From Sphingorhabdus sp. YGSMI21 (GTDB lineage: Bacteria; Pseudomonadota; Alphaproteobacteria; Sphingomonadales; Sphingomonadaceae), in the NCBI RefSeq assembly GCF_002776575.1, contig NZ_CP022548.1, positions 2,371,001-2,435,000 of the forward strand: a stretch of 64,000 nt of DNA. Direction: 5' to 3'. Within the stretch, counting starts at the first letter, position 1. Each line of letters opens with the position of its first letter. Under the pieces are notes generated by a model. The model was not told the origin of the DNA. It was given only the letters and a program-made list of their open reading frames with translations, and searched no databases. This document shows, in pieces, positions 21,101 to 27,998 of this stretch. The translations under genes and the position numbers were made by a program.

Positions 21101-23215
21101 ACTGATATCTCCGCCGACACTGTCGCTTCCGACCAGACCGGGACCGTTGCCGCCGATTTTCAGATTCTGCGCGTCGATAGCCTCGCTGTCGAAAAATGTC
21201 GTTCCGGTCACATTGAATGTGCCGCTGGAGACGTTCAGAATGATATTTCCGCCCTGGGCGGCTCCGTTCTGGATTTCTCCCTTGCCGCCCTGGGCGCTGG
21301 CGTTGAACTGGGCCGTGCCGCCCACGACCAGATCGCCACCACCATTGATATCGATATTGATATTGCCGCCGACGGCATCCTGCCCGATTCCGGTGCCGCC
21401 ATTGTTGCGAACGGTGAAAAAATCGTCGCGTCCTGAGGCGCTGGCGTCCACGATCAGATTGCCGTTTGCAATCAGGCCGCTGATGATCAAATCGCCGAAT
21501 CCGATCTGGTCGGCGTTGATATTGATCGTTCCGCCGACACCGTCGCTTCCCGCCCGCAATGTTACATTGCCGTTGGCGCCGATGATGCCGCCACCGCGGG
21601 CGTTGATATCGATCTGGTTTCTCGCTTCCAGCAGCAGATTTTGCGTGCCCGTCGGGCCATTGGCGACGATGCTATCGGACACGGACGAGGTTGTTGCGAC
21701 TATGCCATTTGTCGCAAAGGTCGAAACCGACGATCCGAAGGCCGCATTCTGAAACTCGATATTGGAATTGGAATCGGCCGCCTTCTTGTCAAAGGCAAAA
21801 CCGGCATCGGTCTGGTTGCCGGTTGTCGCGACATTGGCACCTGCACTGAGCACAATATTGCCATTGACGATCGAGGCTGAGGCGGCCGGCTGATAACCAA
21901 TATTGCCGCCGACCAGCATGGTCAGCGCATCATTTTTAGGCACGGCAACCATGTAGATCGCCTGCGCATCGGCATCGGTGACATTGCCTGAAACGGAACT
22001 GATCGTGGGGGTCGATGAAAGCCCCGTGGTGGTTCCGCTATGGACAATGCCATTGGCGTCGGTCGTTCCCACGCCGATCGATATGTCGAACAGTCCGTTG
22101 TTGATCGTCAGGTTCGCTTGCTCAGCCGCCACATAGGCAACCGACCCGTCGACATTCACGCTACCGTCCTGCACGATACGCGGGGCGACCATGGCAACGT
22201 AGCTGCTGCGGTCATTCAGCGCATTGATCTGTGCCCCTGCGACGATTTCCACGCGCGAGCTGCTGTCGGCTACGCCGGCAAAGCGCATTTCTCCGCTGGA
22301 GCCAAACAGGCCGCCTGTGGTGTCGATATCGTTGGTCGTCAGCACCAGACTGCCGACATCGAACCGGCTGGTGGCACCGGCGATGATGCCGCCGGGGCTG
22401 TAGAACCAGATATTCCCGCCGGAGGTGGTTCCGGCAAGGTCGACAAAACTCTCCACAAGGCCGTTGAACTGCACCGGCCTGCCGTCTGCCGTCGCCACCG
22501 GCAATATGCGGTTCAGAACCGTATAGTCCAGACCATTGGATACAAAGCGGAGTGTCCTGCCGACCGGGAGGATGTCGATTGGATTGTTGACCAGGCCATC
22601 GCTACCAAAGGTGGCTGCGTCCGTGTCCAGCGGCGTCCAGTTTATTATGGCCTCGCTCACCGATATCTGGAGTTCATCCAGATTCGTAGTGCGGGCGCTC
22701 GTGAAGGAAACCCCTCCTGTCGGGCTCGTACCATTGGCCTGAAACGCCTGGCCGCTGACAGGTGTGAAAGCCTGCGGGGCGATCAGCCCGGTCATCGGGA
22801 CATCGATATTGATCGGGTCGGCGTCGATCGGCGCATGGGGGGCGAGGCTTATGGTGCTGCGATTGAATTGCTGACTTGCATCATGAGGTTGCAGCGAAAT
22901 CCGACCGTCCAGACGGATATCTGTAACATGGGGCTGCAGAACCGGTGAAGAAATCCGGAGATCGTTACTCGGTAGTTGTGCCTGAGGCGCACTGATCCTG
23001 ATATCATGGGCCGGTCGTGAAGATACGGGTGCCGAAATTCCGGGGTTTGGCATATTCAGTTCGGGAGCTCGCAAAATCAATTGCGCCTGCGAAGATTGTG
23101 GAGCGGATGCCAGCAGAACTGCCGCTGCCGCCATCGAACTTCCCGACAGCCAGCGCAGCTTCCGGTCGGTGCGCGTTTCGCCTTTGTGGCTGCTGCTCTG
23201 TGAACGCTTGCTCAT
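12146..23215 (-). CDS. Giant TpsA exoprotein (filamentous haemagglutinin-like), two-partner secretion
   Basis: A 3689-residue surface or secreted protein. Residues 1-45 are an extended signal peptide ending SSQAQ. A TPS (haemagglutination-activity) domain lies at about 170-330, recognisable from VLNRILP...GGNIWFYSPGGIIAG and ...FDVGSLVLTTNDID; this domain is known to dock on the TpsB partner. The rest is a beta-helix-like repeat array. Residues 1000-1590 are strongly glycine-rich (GGDGG and GGTGG runs). Residues 2280-2945 hold two copies of a 332-residue repeat plus a shorter third. Only four cysteines were seen: QCVEGNVC near 1952-1958 and GCVIIDPSSC near 3597-3605. The tail is Pro/Glu-rich and acidic. 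AGGA lies 5 nt before the ATG. The TpsB gene is 49 nt upstream. An adhesin or biofilm role is inferred from family. Confidence 0.93.
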   Translation of the reverse strand: MSKRSQSSSHKGETRTDRKLRWLSGSSMAAAAVLLASAPQSSQAQLILRAPELNMPNPGISAPVSSRPAHDIRISAPQAQLPSNDLRISSPVLQPHVTDIRLDGRISLQPHDASQQFNRSTISLAPHAPIDADPINIDVPMTGLIAPQAFTPVSGQAFQANGTSPTGGVSFTSARTTNLDELQISVSEAIINWTPLDTDAATFGSDGLVNNPIDILPVGRTLRFVSNGLDYTVLNRILPVATADGRPVQFNGLVESFVDLAGTTSGGNIWFYSPGGIIAGATSRFDVGSLVLTTNDIDTTGGLFGSSGEMRFAGVADSSSRVEIVAGAQINALNDRSSYVAMVAPRIVQDGSVNVDGSVAYVAAEQANLTINNGLFDISIGVGTTDANGIVHSGTTTGLSSTPTISSVSGNVTDADAQAIYMVAVPKNDALTMLVGGNIGYQPAASASIVNGNIVLSAGANVATTGNQTDAGFAFDKKAADSNSNIEFQNAAFGSSVSTFATNGIVATTSSVSDSIVANGPTGTQNLLLEARNQIDINARGGGIIGANGNVTLRAGSDGVGGTININADQIGFGDLIISGLIANGNLIVDASASGRDDFFTVRNNGGTGIGQDAVGGNINIDINGGGDLVVGGTAQFNASAQGGKGEIQNGAAQGGNIILNVSSGTFNVTGTTFFDSEAIDAQNLKIGGNGPGLVGSDSVGGDISLNLSGGAVTTGEIVFSQGATASSGAAAGGAQSNDATAGALDLTVTGGTHVIDNIEVYATAASEGSFDAAGTAISGNASSGGAHFLIDGGSLTISSDLQGELNTFGVTPAASEDRVTITVQNAGSLQVNGEINISTRAFHGSDSVTSTGGGISILADNATLTAGGIFLDTSAQPNDQFFSNDPSEGKDFQAGDINIAARNGGAITAGFSFLDANATGNDTIAGNATGGDILIEANDGSIEFTDFLGVNASGVGGVGGDDDIPDSLGTGRGGAVTFRVQGTSGAMTLSDLDIASDGSISVGGEGGAPRFEGDGGLGFGGDVTFDLLGGTFVADDITVGSNGSGGGGGDLFTVPGPVTNNEAAVLAAPEDLTLAVTPFAGGVSAGDGGDGQGGDVTFNLNGGNATVTNLTISANGFGGDGANGDINYGTAGGSGGRGLGGNTTFNAIAGNLTVTSTLTVAAEGNIQNAAPYGSRGAGGFGYGSDGGNGGDGIGGTATFNLDGSATINASNIVVSTNAEGGYGGSSVSAGSGTIQAGTGGSGGNATGGDAIFNNNAGTLGFGQLSVTSVGTGGTGGDVFGFSTGEADNIAGNGGTGSGGNATININQDDLGSPVYIVDASGFGGDGGDGLDGGNGGAAIGGVAAINVNNASLDPDDPTIIASATGGNGGDGLRDATNDITGNSGDGGSATGGTARLEVTGAGGNIALGFVILEANATGGNGADGFYQFGGGVDGGDGGSGGDATGGTVELIARTGGTISLTSGDFTMTSTGTGGTGANGGNSYDSAAGDAGNGGAGTGGNGRLLAQGGTISGNDLNITTTGQGGDGGTRGYYGAFGTNGAQGTGGAGTGGTGIAEIQEGSPGILAFANVTMDSSGTGGGGPIGGIGAGGRIEIADSSTDPAGLISFDSLTATAFDTAIGTGTGSASALSGGFFVTGDSGAISILGDLTVNVAGNIQYDFDADGQMTVGGNATLTSGQNIFIDHSNNGTPVNSIDVSGNFAATAQGDFISTAGSRINAAGTASVRTGQNATVADIAGVGLVDISAMWDANVTNAAVTGTVTTVTLGAGTFVLGPQLLIQAGHDPMGTPSAVFDPSYNATIDGDVTSAGFITVNAGGSALFATGSSTISDNGLTVQTGDDIIIQTGASLVAGNNAATSPNTANPFPDTNNLILQAGALTPLSSTPVTPIASIVAAGDIDANDFAVVMSANAIDGLGGTITASSISVDINDAPSNAVIAGSGQSDDNGLLSAQCVEGNVCLGTLNADNLVYIGQASNNDVVQGIIESGTVSANDILVTTRRDIIMGTDGIATVLDASNQFLVESTEGDVDLRDASVASASVLVSAVNGSLLGSGNLDSSNDVGITVGADISAASITAGGQLTTVALVGGASESLYTVPGSIDVNSYTQGTAQRFRVEAGNDISFGQITIPDNAIELVAAQSGPGDVFLGNTNGASSIVLQGENVGFLSLDATVSGASGITLTATSGNISGGDAVASSAIDLDATDDISIGSLSTLQAITLDAGGNIAFADASGAGITINSGQDILFDTINATGTATLTATGGTIGVNNAGADITATGAGQGINLFADNVDVGALTTNSGDILISAAQDIALGSAATGTGTPTAASIGLLAGDNIAATGALRAGEDISIRSLGDVALASVSAGDDILVQADGAIALDSATTSGAGIDLFALSFNTANAGLAGSIAFGSETSPGSNIQLTSGGNVTATAALDAHDDIVVTATGTPTLANAISGGDTSISGAAVSLNNGTIGGNLTIDASAGDIDGTGTVTVGGGIDLDATGNVGFGDLDAQGGTFTVDAGNAINFTSATSADAISMTAGGSISGGDLTAVNALNLDGGNIAIGDASAINISFNSGSNILFDSLASTNGIALTASGGTIGVNSTGGDITVSGLGASLNLVADNVDVGALTTNGGDILISAVQDIALGSAATGTGTPTAASIGLLAGGNIAATGALRAGEDISIRSLGDVALASVSAGDDFLVQADGAITLDDATTSGAGIDLFALVFDTANAGQAGSIAFGSETSPGSNIRLTSGGNVTATGALDASDDIIVSATGTPTLVNAISGGNTSITGASVALNNGTIGGDLTLNATAGDVDGSGSVTVGGGIDLDATGDVGFGDLEAQGGSFTVDAGGNISFTSATSSDTIAMAAGGGINGGDLTATNGLDLDGGNIAIGDASAGTISFSSAANILFDSLSSPNAIALTAASGSIGMNSGPGDIDSDGDVDLVARSIDIGDVTSGGSVTADATAGDAGFGTVNANDDITITATGTPILANAISGGNTSITGAAVALNNGTIGGDLTLNATAGDVDATGAVTVGGGIDLDATGNVGFGDLDAQGGSFTVDAGGNISFTSAASSGDMALNAGGGITGSDIDSAGAVAIESGDAITLDTITGGGNVGIVANNASDVTVGSVNSGASIDVSTQGSFVADEVNADQSGTGQVAISADNGITMDNVSGNDIGLTALDGLVNVTNNVDVTNLLTASGTAVSIITQQDMSVAAEATDGDIGLSSAANIDVQQAAATGDIVIAAGGSATISDLAGMSGGSVATPGVISTGGDITIAAVEDILINSQVSAANDLQLTAGGLIDIQASAVGSNIRTVSADMEIGSTGNLGQTDLTGDIQIFSDGTTQMVLGDGTDLTGSFSLKNDEFSRIHSGGDLTLTVVPTSIGGFDMVIQNLNVVVGDNVSGPQSANIGLANSLNLVSGQSITVVGLLDFTNGNADSALNLVADQDLFVDAAGGTIQITNANGEFAGSGNLSVTALNVYAMTSQALADIAGLGAADIELRLADNDGIDLADGLIRADNILMTVTDNLLIQNTGTGTDYAERRGFTAGTLSIAGPSTGTANIVINGIVGGITGVDTIPATDIVIGFDAGSTINGCVIIDPSSCVPLPGADGLPAFDPVQDIIEQEVTPKKYVADPFASTPIEIKENPEPVEEPLIDEPVTGAGNEDLWVGGTGQQDDEQEEELEPAE
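13880..14383 (-). repeat. Third, shortened copy of the TpsA internal repeat
   Basis: This copy resembles the two full 996-bp units upstream but lacks about 118 codons of their first half. The segment around NNGTIGGDLTLNATAGD recurs 642 bp from its counterpart in copy 2, instead of 996 bp. The outer boundary is approximate. Confidence 0.6.
14384..15379 (-). repeat. TpsA internal repeat, copy 2 (996 bp)
   Basis: This in-frame 332-codon unit starts at NLVADNVDVGALTTNGG. Matching landmarks are exactly 996 bp from copy 1: cgatggtgcc at 14,821 and 15,817, and caggtcaatg at 15,065 and 16,061. The DNA stays close to identical over long blocks, for example 15,195-15,310 against 16,191-16,306, which points to recent duplication. 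Confidence 0.85.
15380..16375 (-). repeat. TpsA internal repeat, copy 1 (996 bp)
   Basis: First full copy of the 332-codon unit, beginning NLFADNVDVGALTTNSG and directly followed by copy 2 with no spacer. The unit boundary is arbitrary within the tandem. Because the length is a multiple of three, copy-number change keeps the reading frame. Confidence 0.85.
18440..20210 (-). repeat. Glycine-rich repeat block inside TpsA
   Basis: Roughly 590 codons are built from short, degenerate units of the type GG-GGDATFN, GGDGGDG and GGSGGNATGG, giving an unusually Gly/Asn/Thr-rich stretch. The DNA is full of ccgccg and accgcc words, but units vary in length and sequence, so this is protein-level repetition and not a satellite. 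It separates the TPS-proximal part from the later beta-helix repeats. Confidence 0.75.
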
Positions 23216-23264
23216 GATCCTGTCCTCGGTTGCTCTGCGGCTGGTCTATGGTCGGAATTCGATG

Positions 23265-25055
23265 TCATCTGCGCTTCCACGGGGCCAGCTGCACGGTCAG
23301 CGTCAGCAGGGCCCGCGCGTCCTGGCGGCGGGTCTGGAATGGTGCGCGTTTCAGCGGCACGACGCCGGTCAGATCGAGGCTGGCTTGCTGGCCAATGGTC
23401 ATGCGCAGCCCGCCACCGACGGAATAGAGTTTCTGCGGGTCATCCGGAATATTCTTGTTCCAGACGCTCATCATGTCGAAAAACAGATAGGGCTGGAGCG
23501 CGACGCTTTCCGGGGTCTCGGGAACCAGCGATCCGTAGCTGACTTCCGTCTGCAGGCCATAGCCGCTGTCGCCGATGATCGTTCCGGGATCATAGCCGCG
23601 ACCGGTGGTATAATTACCGCCGGACACTTCTTCGTAGGAGAAGAGCGCATCGGGCGAATATTGCAGGCGTGGCTTCAGCGTCAGTGCCAGCAGCGGCGTC
23701 GGCCGGAAATCGATTTTGGCCTGGCCCCGGATGACAAAAGCGGTCGGGTCGCCATCGGCCCGGGTTGGCAGTACGGTCTGGCCAATGCAGTTGACGAAGG
23801 CCGGGCCGCAGCCTTCGCTCGCGCCCAATATGTCCAGGCCCTGCCGGATTTCCAGCGAGCCGCCGATGCCCCATTTCGGTTCGTAAGCGGAATAGCCGCC
23901 GCGCCCGGAAATACTGGCGGCATCGATCTGGTTGAAGTCGATCCGGGCAAAGGCAACGCTCAGCCGGTCTTCATTGGTGCGAACCCCCAGAAGATCGGTG
24001 CGCTGGTCGATATAGTCGAGCCCGATCGTGCCGAAGATATTGCGCGATTGTTTCCGGAGAAAAGGATAGCTTGCATAGGCGCTTGCCACCAGTGTCTGTG
24101 AATCGATATCAATACCGCCCGTCAGATCGGGCCTGGTCCAGGCATAGGTGAAATTGCCGCCGAACTTGAGGCCTTCGCCACCGACGGTAAATTCGTGGCC
24201 GACCTGCAAAACCTGCTGTTCCTTGAAGTCGGCTGTCGAATAGCCGCTGATCACGGTTTCGTCGCCCAGACCGGTCAATCCGTTGAACCGGACCCGGGCG
24301 AGACCGCCAAAACGGCCGACCGCCTTGGAACCGAAATTCTGGATATTGATATCGGCATAGACCGGCGTGCGGATCACGTTGAACTCACCGACGACCTCGC
24401 CGGGCTGGCCGCCCGATTCGGCCGAAATCGGCCGCAGCGACAGGCGCACGTCGAGCCCGGGTATATCGCGTGCGAGCAGCAGATAACGGTCCGCCGTGTC
24501 GATGTTGAAAACCGGCTGCGCGGCCAGTTTCTCGATATATTTCTGCAGCAGCGCTTCGGAGGGGCCGGCATCGCCGCGAACCTGCACCGCGGTCATCCGG
24601 GCCATCAGCACATCAAAGCGGACGCTGCCGTCGTCGATGGTCTGCGGCGGGACCTGAACGGCCGCAAGATAGCCGTTGCTGCGCAGGATGGTGGCCGCCC
24701 GGTCGCGGATATCGCAGACCACCGATACCGGAACGTCCTGGCCGATATAATCGGCATAGGCCGGGCTCAGCGATACCGGATCGACTGATATCAGACCGGA
24801 AAAATCCACGGCCTTCAGTGTGAACCGGACGTCGGAAAATTCCGGTCCAGCGAGCGGGCAGGCGGACCGCTCGACTTCGCCGTCGAAGGACAGGGGCTGG
24901 GCCTGACCCTTGAGCGCTTCGTCTATCACTCCCCGCTGGATTTCCTCTCTGGTCGGTGCAGCGGCCGACTGACCCCAGGCCGGCATGCCGGACAGGAAAA
25001 TGGCAAAAACTGCCGTCAGGGCAGTCGTTTTAAGCGTAGTGCGCGAGCGCGTCAT
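23265..25055 (-). CDS. TpsB transporter (FhaC/ShlB/HecB family) for the adjacent TpsA
   Basis: A 596-residue outer-membrane protein of the Omp85/TpsB superfamily, which threads a TpsA exoprotein across the outer membrane. A signal peptide (1-29, ending PAWGQ) is followed by two POTRA-like domains at about 75-150 and 155-230, then a 16-strand-type beta-barrel. The conserved L6 tip motif appears as GRGYDPGTIIGDSG, near residue 490. The last strand ends VQLAPWKRR. Length is typical for FhaC (about 580). Cysteine pairs at 66/108 and near 415/421 may form periplasmic or loop disulfides. It lies 49 nt upstream of the TpsA gene and 101 nt downstream of a small exported-protein gene, all on one strand. 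The genetic linkage makes the pairing with TpsA near certain. Confidence 0.93.
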   Translation of the reverse strand: MTRSRTTLKTTALTAVFAIFLSGMPAWGQSAAAPTREEIQRGVIDEALKGQAQPLSFDGEVERSACPLAGPEFSDVRFTLKAVDFSGLISVDPVSLSPAYADYIGQDVPVSVVCDIRDRAATILRSNGYLAAVQVPPQTIDDGSVRFDVLMARMTAVQVRGDAGPSEALLQKYIEKLAAQPVFNIDTADRYLLLARDIPGLDVRLSLRPISAESGGQPGEVVGEFNVIRTPVYADINIQNFGSKAVGRFGGLARVRFNGLTGLGDETVISGYSTADFKEQQVLQVGHEFTVGGEGLKFGGNFTYAWTRPDLTGGIDIDSQTLVASAYASYPFLRKQSRNIFGTIGLDYIDQRTDLLGVRTNEDRLSVAFARIDFNQIDAASISGRGGYSAYEPKWGIGGSLEIRQGLDILGASEGCGPAFVNCIGQTVLPTRADGDPTAFVIRGQAKIDFRPTPLLALTLKPRLQYSPDALFSYEEVSGGNYTTGRGYDPGTIIGDSGYGLQTEVSYGSLVPETPESVALQPYLFFDMMSVWNKNIPDDPQKLYSVGGGLRMTIGQQASLDLTGVVPLKRAPFQTRRQDARALLTLTVQLAPWKRR

Positions 25056-25156
25056 ATATATCCCCGTTTTCTTGGCAATTCCGGCGCGATATCCGGGTCT
25101 GCCACAGCGGCTCTGCCGCCCCGGGAACAGCCGGGGCGACAGAAATCATCCAGAGC

Positions 25157-25957
25157 CTAGCCCTGGTCGGCCGCGTCTTCATTATTGGCATTCAGTGTCT
25201 CGACCAGCAGATCCAGCTGGCCGCTGCAGCCCTTCTCGATCAGCATAGCGGCCGTTTCGTCAAGATCGGCCGGTTCCTTTTCCAGAACCACAAAGCTCAC
25301 CTCGACCGACTGCGGCACGTTCGATCCGAGCAGTCGATAGCTTGCACCGTCGGCCACCGGCAGGACATCCTTCGGCCAGGCCTTCAGCGGATTGCCCTTC
25401 CGCCAGGCGATTTCGGTTACATTGCCGCTCGTCGGTTCGACGATCGAGGCGGTTGCCGAGCCGGTATAGTCCGGCCGCCAGACCACCAGCCCCTTCGGAT
25501 TGGTCACGCAGAATTTTCCGCCCTTGGTCACATCAAGGAACCAGAGATTGGGATTGTTCGGCGTAACCACCGCCGCGCTGCTATCGCCACGCACCGCTCC
25601 GGTTCTGGCCCGGCGGCTGCCGCGATTGTTGATGAAGCTGGACAGCCGGGTTGAAGCGGTCGACGTGGAACTGCTTCCCTGGGCCAGTGAATAGGTTCCC
25701 GGTCCCGACAGGACACGCGTGCCCGACTGGGTCAATATGGTGACCTTGTCCTGGGCCTTCAGCGTGATTTTCGCATCATTGCCCATTTTCTTGCCCGCCG
25801 GGTAGCTGCTCGCCGAAGGGCCGGTCGAGCGCACGACCATATTTTGCGCCAGCGCGACGCTACCGGCGCCGAATAGCAGGAATGTAGCCAGAGCCGCTTT
25901 CGCAAAGCCGGGAAGAATTCGTCCGGACGGTACCGGAGCATTTTTATCCAAGTGCAT
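25157..25957 (-). CDS. Exported protein of unknown function in the CHAT-cyclase-TPS operon
   Basis: The 266-residue product is not recognised as a named family. A signal peptide is visible, with a hydrophobic run ALATFLLFGAGSVALAQ about 20-40 residues in. The next part (VRSTGP, SYPAGKKM, ITLKAQDKVTIL, GTRVLSGPGTYSL) looks like a small beta-sandwich in the style of FecR/SH3-like extracytoplasmic domains. A Ser/Thr-rich and Arg-rich linker and a second beta-rich region follow. The frame could begin 4 codons earlier, but that ATG has no ribosome binding site, whereas GGAGAAA sits just before the ATG used here. It overlaps the end of the cyclase gene by 14 nt, implying coupling. A role as adaptor between the cyclase or CHAT protein and the secretion pair is speculation. 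Confidence 0.8.
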   Translation of the reverse strand: MHLDKNAPVPSGRILPGFAKAALATFLLFGAGSVALAQNMVVRSTGPSASSYPAGKKMGNDAKITLKAQDKVTILTQSGTRVLSGPGTYSLAQGSSSTSTASTRLSSFINNRGSRRARTGAVRGDSSAAVVTPNNPNLWFLDVTKGGKFCVTNPKGLVVWRPDYTGSATASIVEPTSGNVTEIAWRKGNPLKAWPKDVLPVADGASYRLLGSNVPQSVEVSFVVLEKEPADLDETAAMLIEKGCSGQLDLLVETLNANNEDAADQG

Positions 25958-27998
25958 AGCTTTCTCCATTTTTGGTCTTTTTCAATCGTTTGAGCAGATT
26001 GACGAGGCCCAGATCCTCGCCATATCGCTTGATCACGGCACCCAGTGCCTGGATCGAATCACTATCACCCTTTTCATGGGCGGCTATGATGGCGGTCACT
26101 GCCGCACGATCTTTTTCATCCCAGTCGGGAACCGGTTCGAACACTTCGACCGGTGTGGACCGGCCGCGGAGGGTGATCCGGCCCATCGGCCGGTACCAGT
26201 CGAGACCGGTCCGTTCCATCGCTTCCCTGCTCAGCAAAACCTTGGTTTCCAGCGTCTTGTTGGCCGCTTCGAGCCGCGCCGCCGTGTTCATCGCGTCGCC
26301 CAATGCGGTATATTGGATCCGGCCCTCGCCGCCGAAATTGCCGACAATCGCGTCGCCATAATGCATGCCGACCCGGGTTCTGCCGATCGGCGGCACGCCT
26401 TCGGGGACGTTCTTGCGAAATTCCTCGCCGGCCAGATAGAGGGCATAGGCGGCCTTGGCCGCACGTTCTCCGTCATCGGGATAGGTGATTGGAGCGCCCC
26501 AGAAGGTGACCAGCGCATCGCCGACGAACTTGTCGATCGTGCCGCCATATTCCAGCGCTACTTCGCTCAGCCGGTCGAGATAGTCGTTGAGCAGATAGGC
26601 AACCATTTCCGGCTCGATCGCATGGGTCAGCTTGGTGAAACCCTCAAGATCGGTAAAGACCGCGAATATCTTCCGTTTCTCTCCGTGCAATGCCAGCTTC
26701 TCCGGATCCTTCAATATCTCGTTGGCGATCGACTTGGGCAGATATTTGCCCAGCGCGCTTTGCGCAAAGGCCCGCTGCTTGGAATTGATGGTGCGCGCAG
26801 CCGAACCGACGGAGGCATAGCCGAGCAGCCAGCCGACCCCCCAGCCGAAGGCCGGCAACGTCAGCGTATCCACTCCGACATTTTGCAATAAAAAGGGGAA
26901 GATCAGGAAAAAGGCGAATTGGCCGAGCAGCATCAGCCCGACTTTCAATGCATTTCCGATGATCAGGGCGGAAAGGCCACCGCAAATCGCGACGATCAGC
27001 GCGCCCAGCCACAAGGTCCAGGTCGGAATCGGCGTGGGCAGATCATCGTTGAGCAGCTGGGCAAGCATATGGGCATGTACTTCCAGCCCGATCATCTTGC
27101 CGTCATCGCCCTGAACGTCGGCCAGTCCGCCGACCGGAGTCTCGAACCGGTCGCGGTCGACAAAGTCGCCGCCGATCAGCACATGTTTGCCGGCGATGAA
27201 TGATTCCAGCATCTCGGCGATTGCCGGATCTGCAAAGTTTTCGATCGGAAATTTGTCGAACACCGGAACATCGGTGGAAGTTGGTACATGATAGCGGATG
27301 GCGCCATCATTATTGGCGAATTTCGGATTGGGTCCGGTCAGGGCAATGGCCATGAACGGCGGAGCGCCCGGCCGGTGCGGGGTCCAGCGGCGCTGGACAC
27401 CGTCGCTGTCGGTTTCCAGCTTGATATCGGTCGGCCGGACCTTCTCGGTGCGGGCCTCGTCGAAAAACTGCTGCAGAAATTCATGCTCGGCAAATGCGAT
27501 TTCCGGATTTTCCTTCGGGTCGGCATAGGCGAGGAAGGTCGGCGTCTTCATATTCTTGAAGGTCGATATCAGCAGCTCGTCGTCATCCTGCGGCATGGTG
27601 AAGAGAATATCGATACCGATCGATGCGGGATTGGCCGCATCGATCGTTTCGAGCGCTTGCGCCAATATGGTCCGGTCAACCGGGGACCGCTGGCCGGTCA
27701 GCTTCAGCGTGTCCTCGTTATAGACGACCATCACGATATTCTCGTCTTTTTCGATTTCCGGAGCGAACACCGATGCGCGCAGATCATAGAGCGCCCGTTC
27801 GGCTTCCTGGATCAATGGCGTTGTCCAGCTGTAGCGGGCGACCAGCAGCGCGAGGATCATGAACAATATCGTCGAGGCCAGGCGGATCGGTCCAAGCTGG
27901 TCGAAGAGCCGGCGCAAGGATTGCAGTACGCCTTTCGCCCCCTCCTTGACGTCGCGGTTATTGGCAACCGGGTCCGTTGGCCTGGCTTCTGATGCCAT
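25944..27998 (-). CDS. CHASE2-domain adenylate cyclase (class III)
   Basis: A 684-residue membrane receptor cyclase. One transmembrane helix (about 40-57) leads into a periplasmic CHASE2 sensor domain (about 60-345). Three transmembrane segments follow (about 345-425), then a cytoplasmic class III cyclase domain (about 460-640). The two metal-binding aspartates lie in FTDLEGFT and DKFVGDALVTFWG. The purine-specifying positions read Lys (DKFVGDA) and Thr (QYTALGDAMN), and the transition-state Asn/Arg pair is in NTAARLE. The Lys/Thr pattern is that of adenylate cyclases of the IIIb kind. The start overlaps the CHAT gene stop as TAATG, and the 3' end overlaps the next gene, so it belongs to a tight operon. 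The product is likely cAMP; the ligand of CHASE2 is unknown. Confidence 0.92.
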   Translation of the reverse strand: MASEARPTDPVANNRDVKEGAKGVLQSLRRLFDQLGPIRLASTILFMILALLVARYSWTTPLIQEAERALYDLRASVFAPEIEKDENIVMVVYNEDTLKLTGQRSPVDRTILAQALETIDAANPASIGIDILFTMPQDDDELLISTFKNMKTPTFLAYADPKENPEIAFAEHEFLQQFFDEARTEKVRPTDIKLETDSDGVQRRWTPHRPGAPPFMAIALTGPNPKFANNDGAIRYHVPTSTDVPVFDKFPIENFADPAIAEMLESFIAGKHVLIGGDFVDRDRFETPVGGLADVQGDDGKMIGLEVHAHMLAQLLNDDLPTPIPTWTLWLGALIVAICGGLSALIIGNALKVGLMLLGQFAFFLIFPFLLQNVGVDTLTLPAFGWGVGWLLGYASVGSAARTINSKQRAFAQSALGKYLPKSIANEILKDPEKLALHGEKRKIFAVFTDLEGFTKLTHAIEPEMVAYLLNDYLDRLSEVALEYGGTIDKFVGDALVTFWGAPITYPDDGERAAKAAYALYLAGEEFRKNVPEGVPPIGRTRVGMHYGDAIVGNFGGEGRIQYTALGDAMNTAARLEAANKTLETKVLLSREAMERTGLDWYRPMGRITLRGRSTPVEVFEPVPDWDEKDRAAVTAIIAAHEKGDSDSIQALGAVIKRYGEDLGLVNLLKRLKKTKNGESYALG

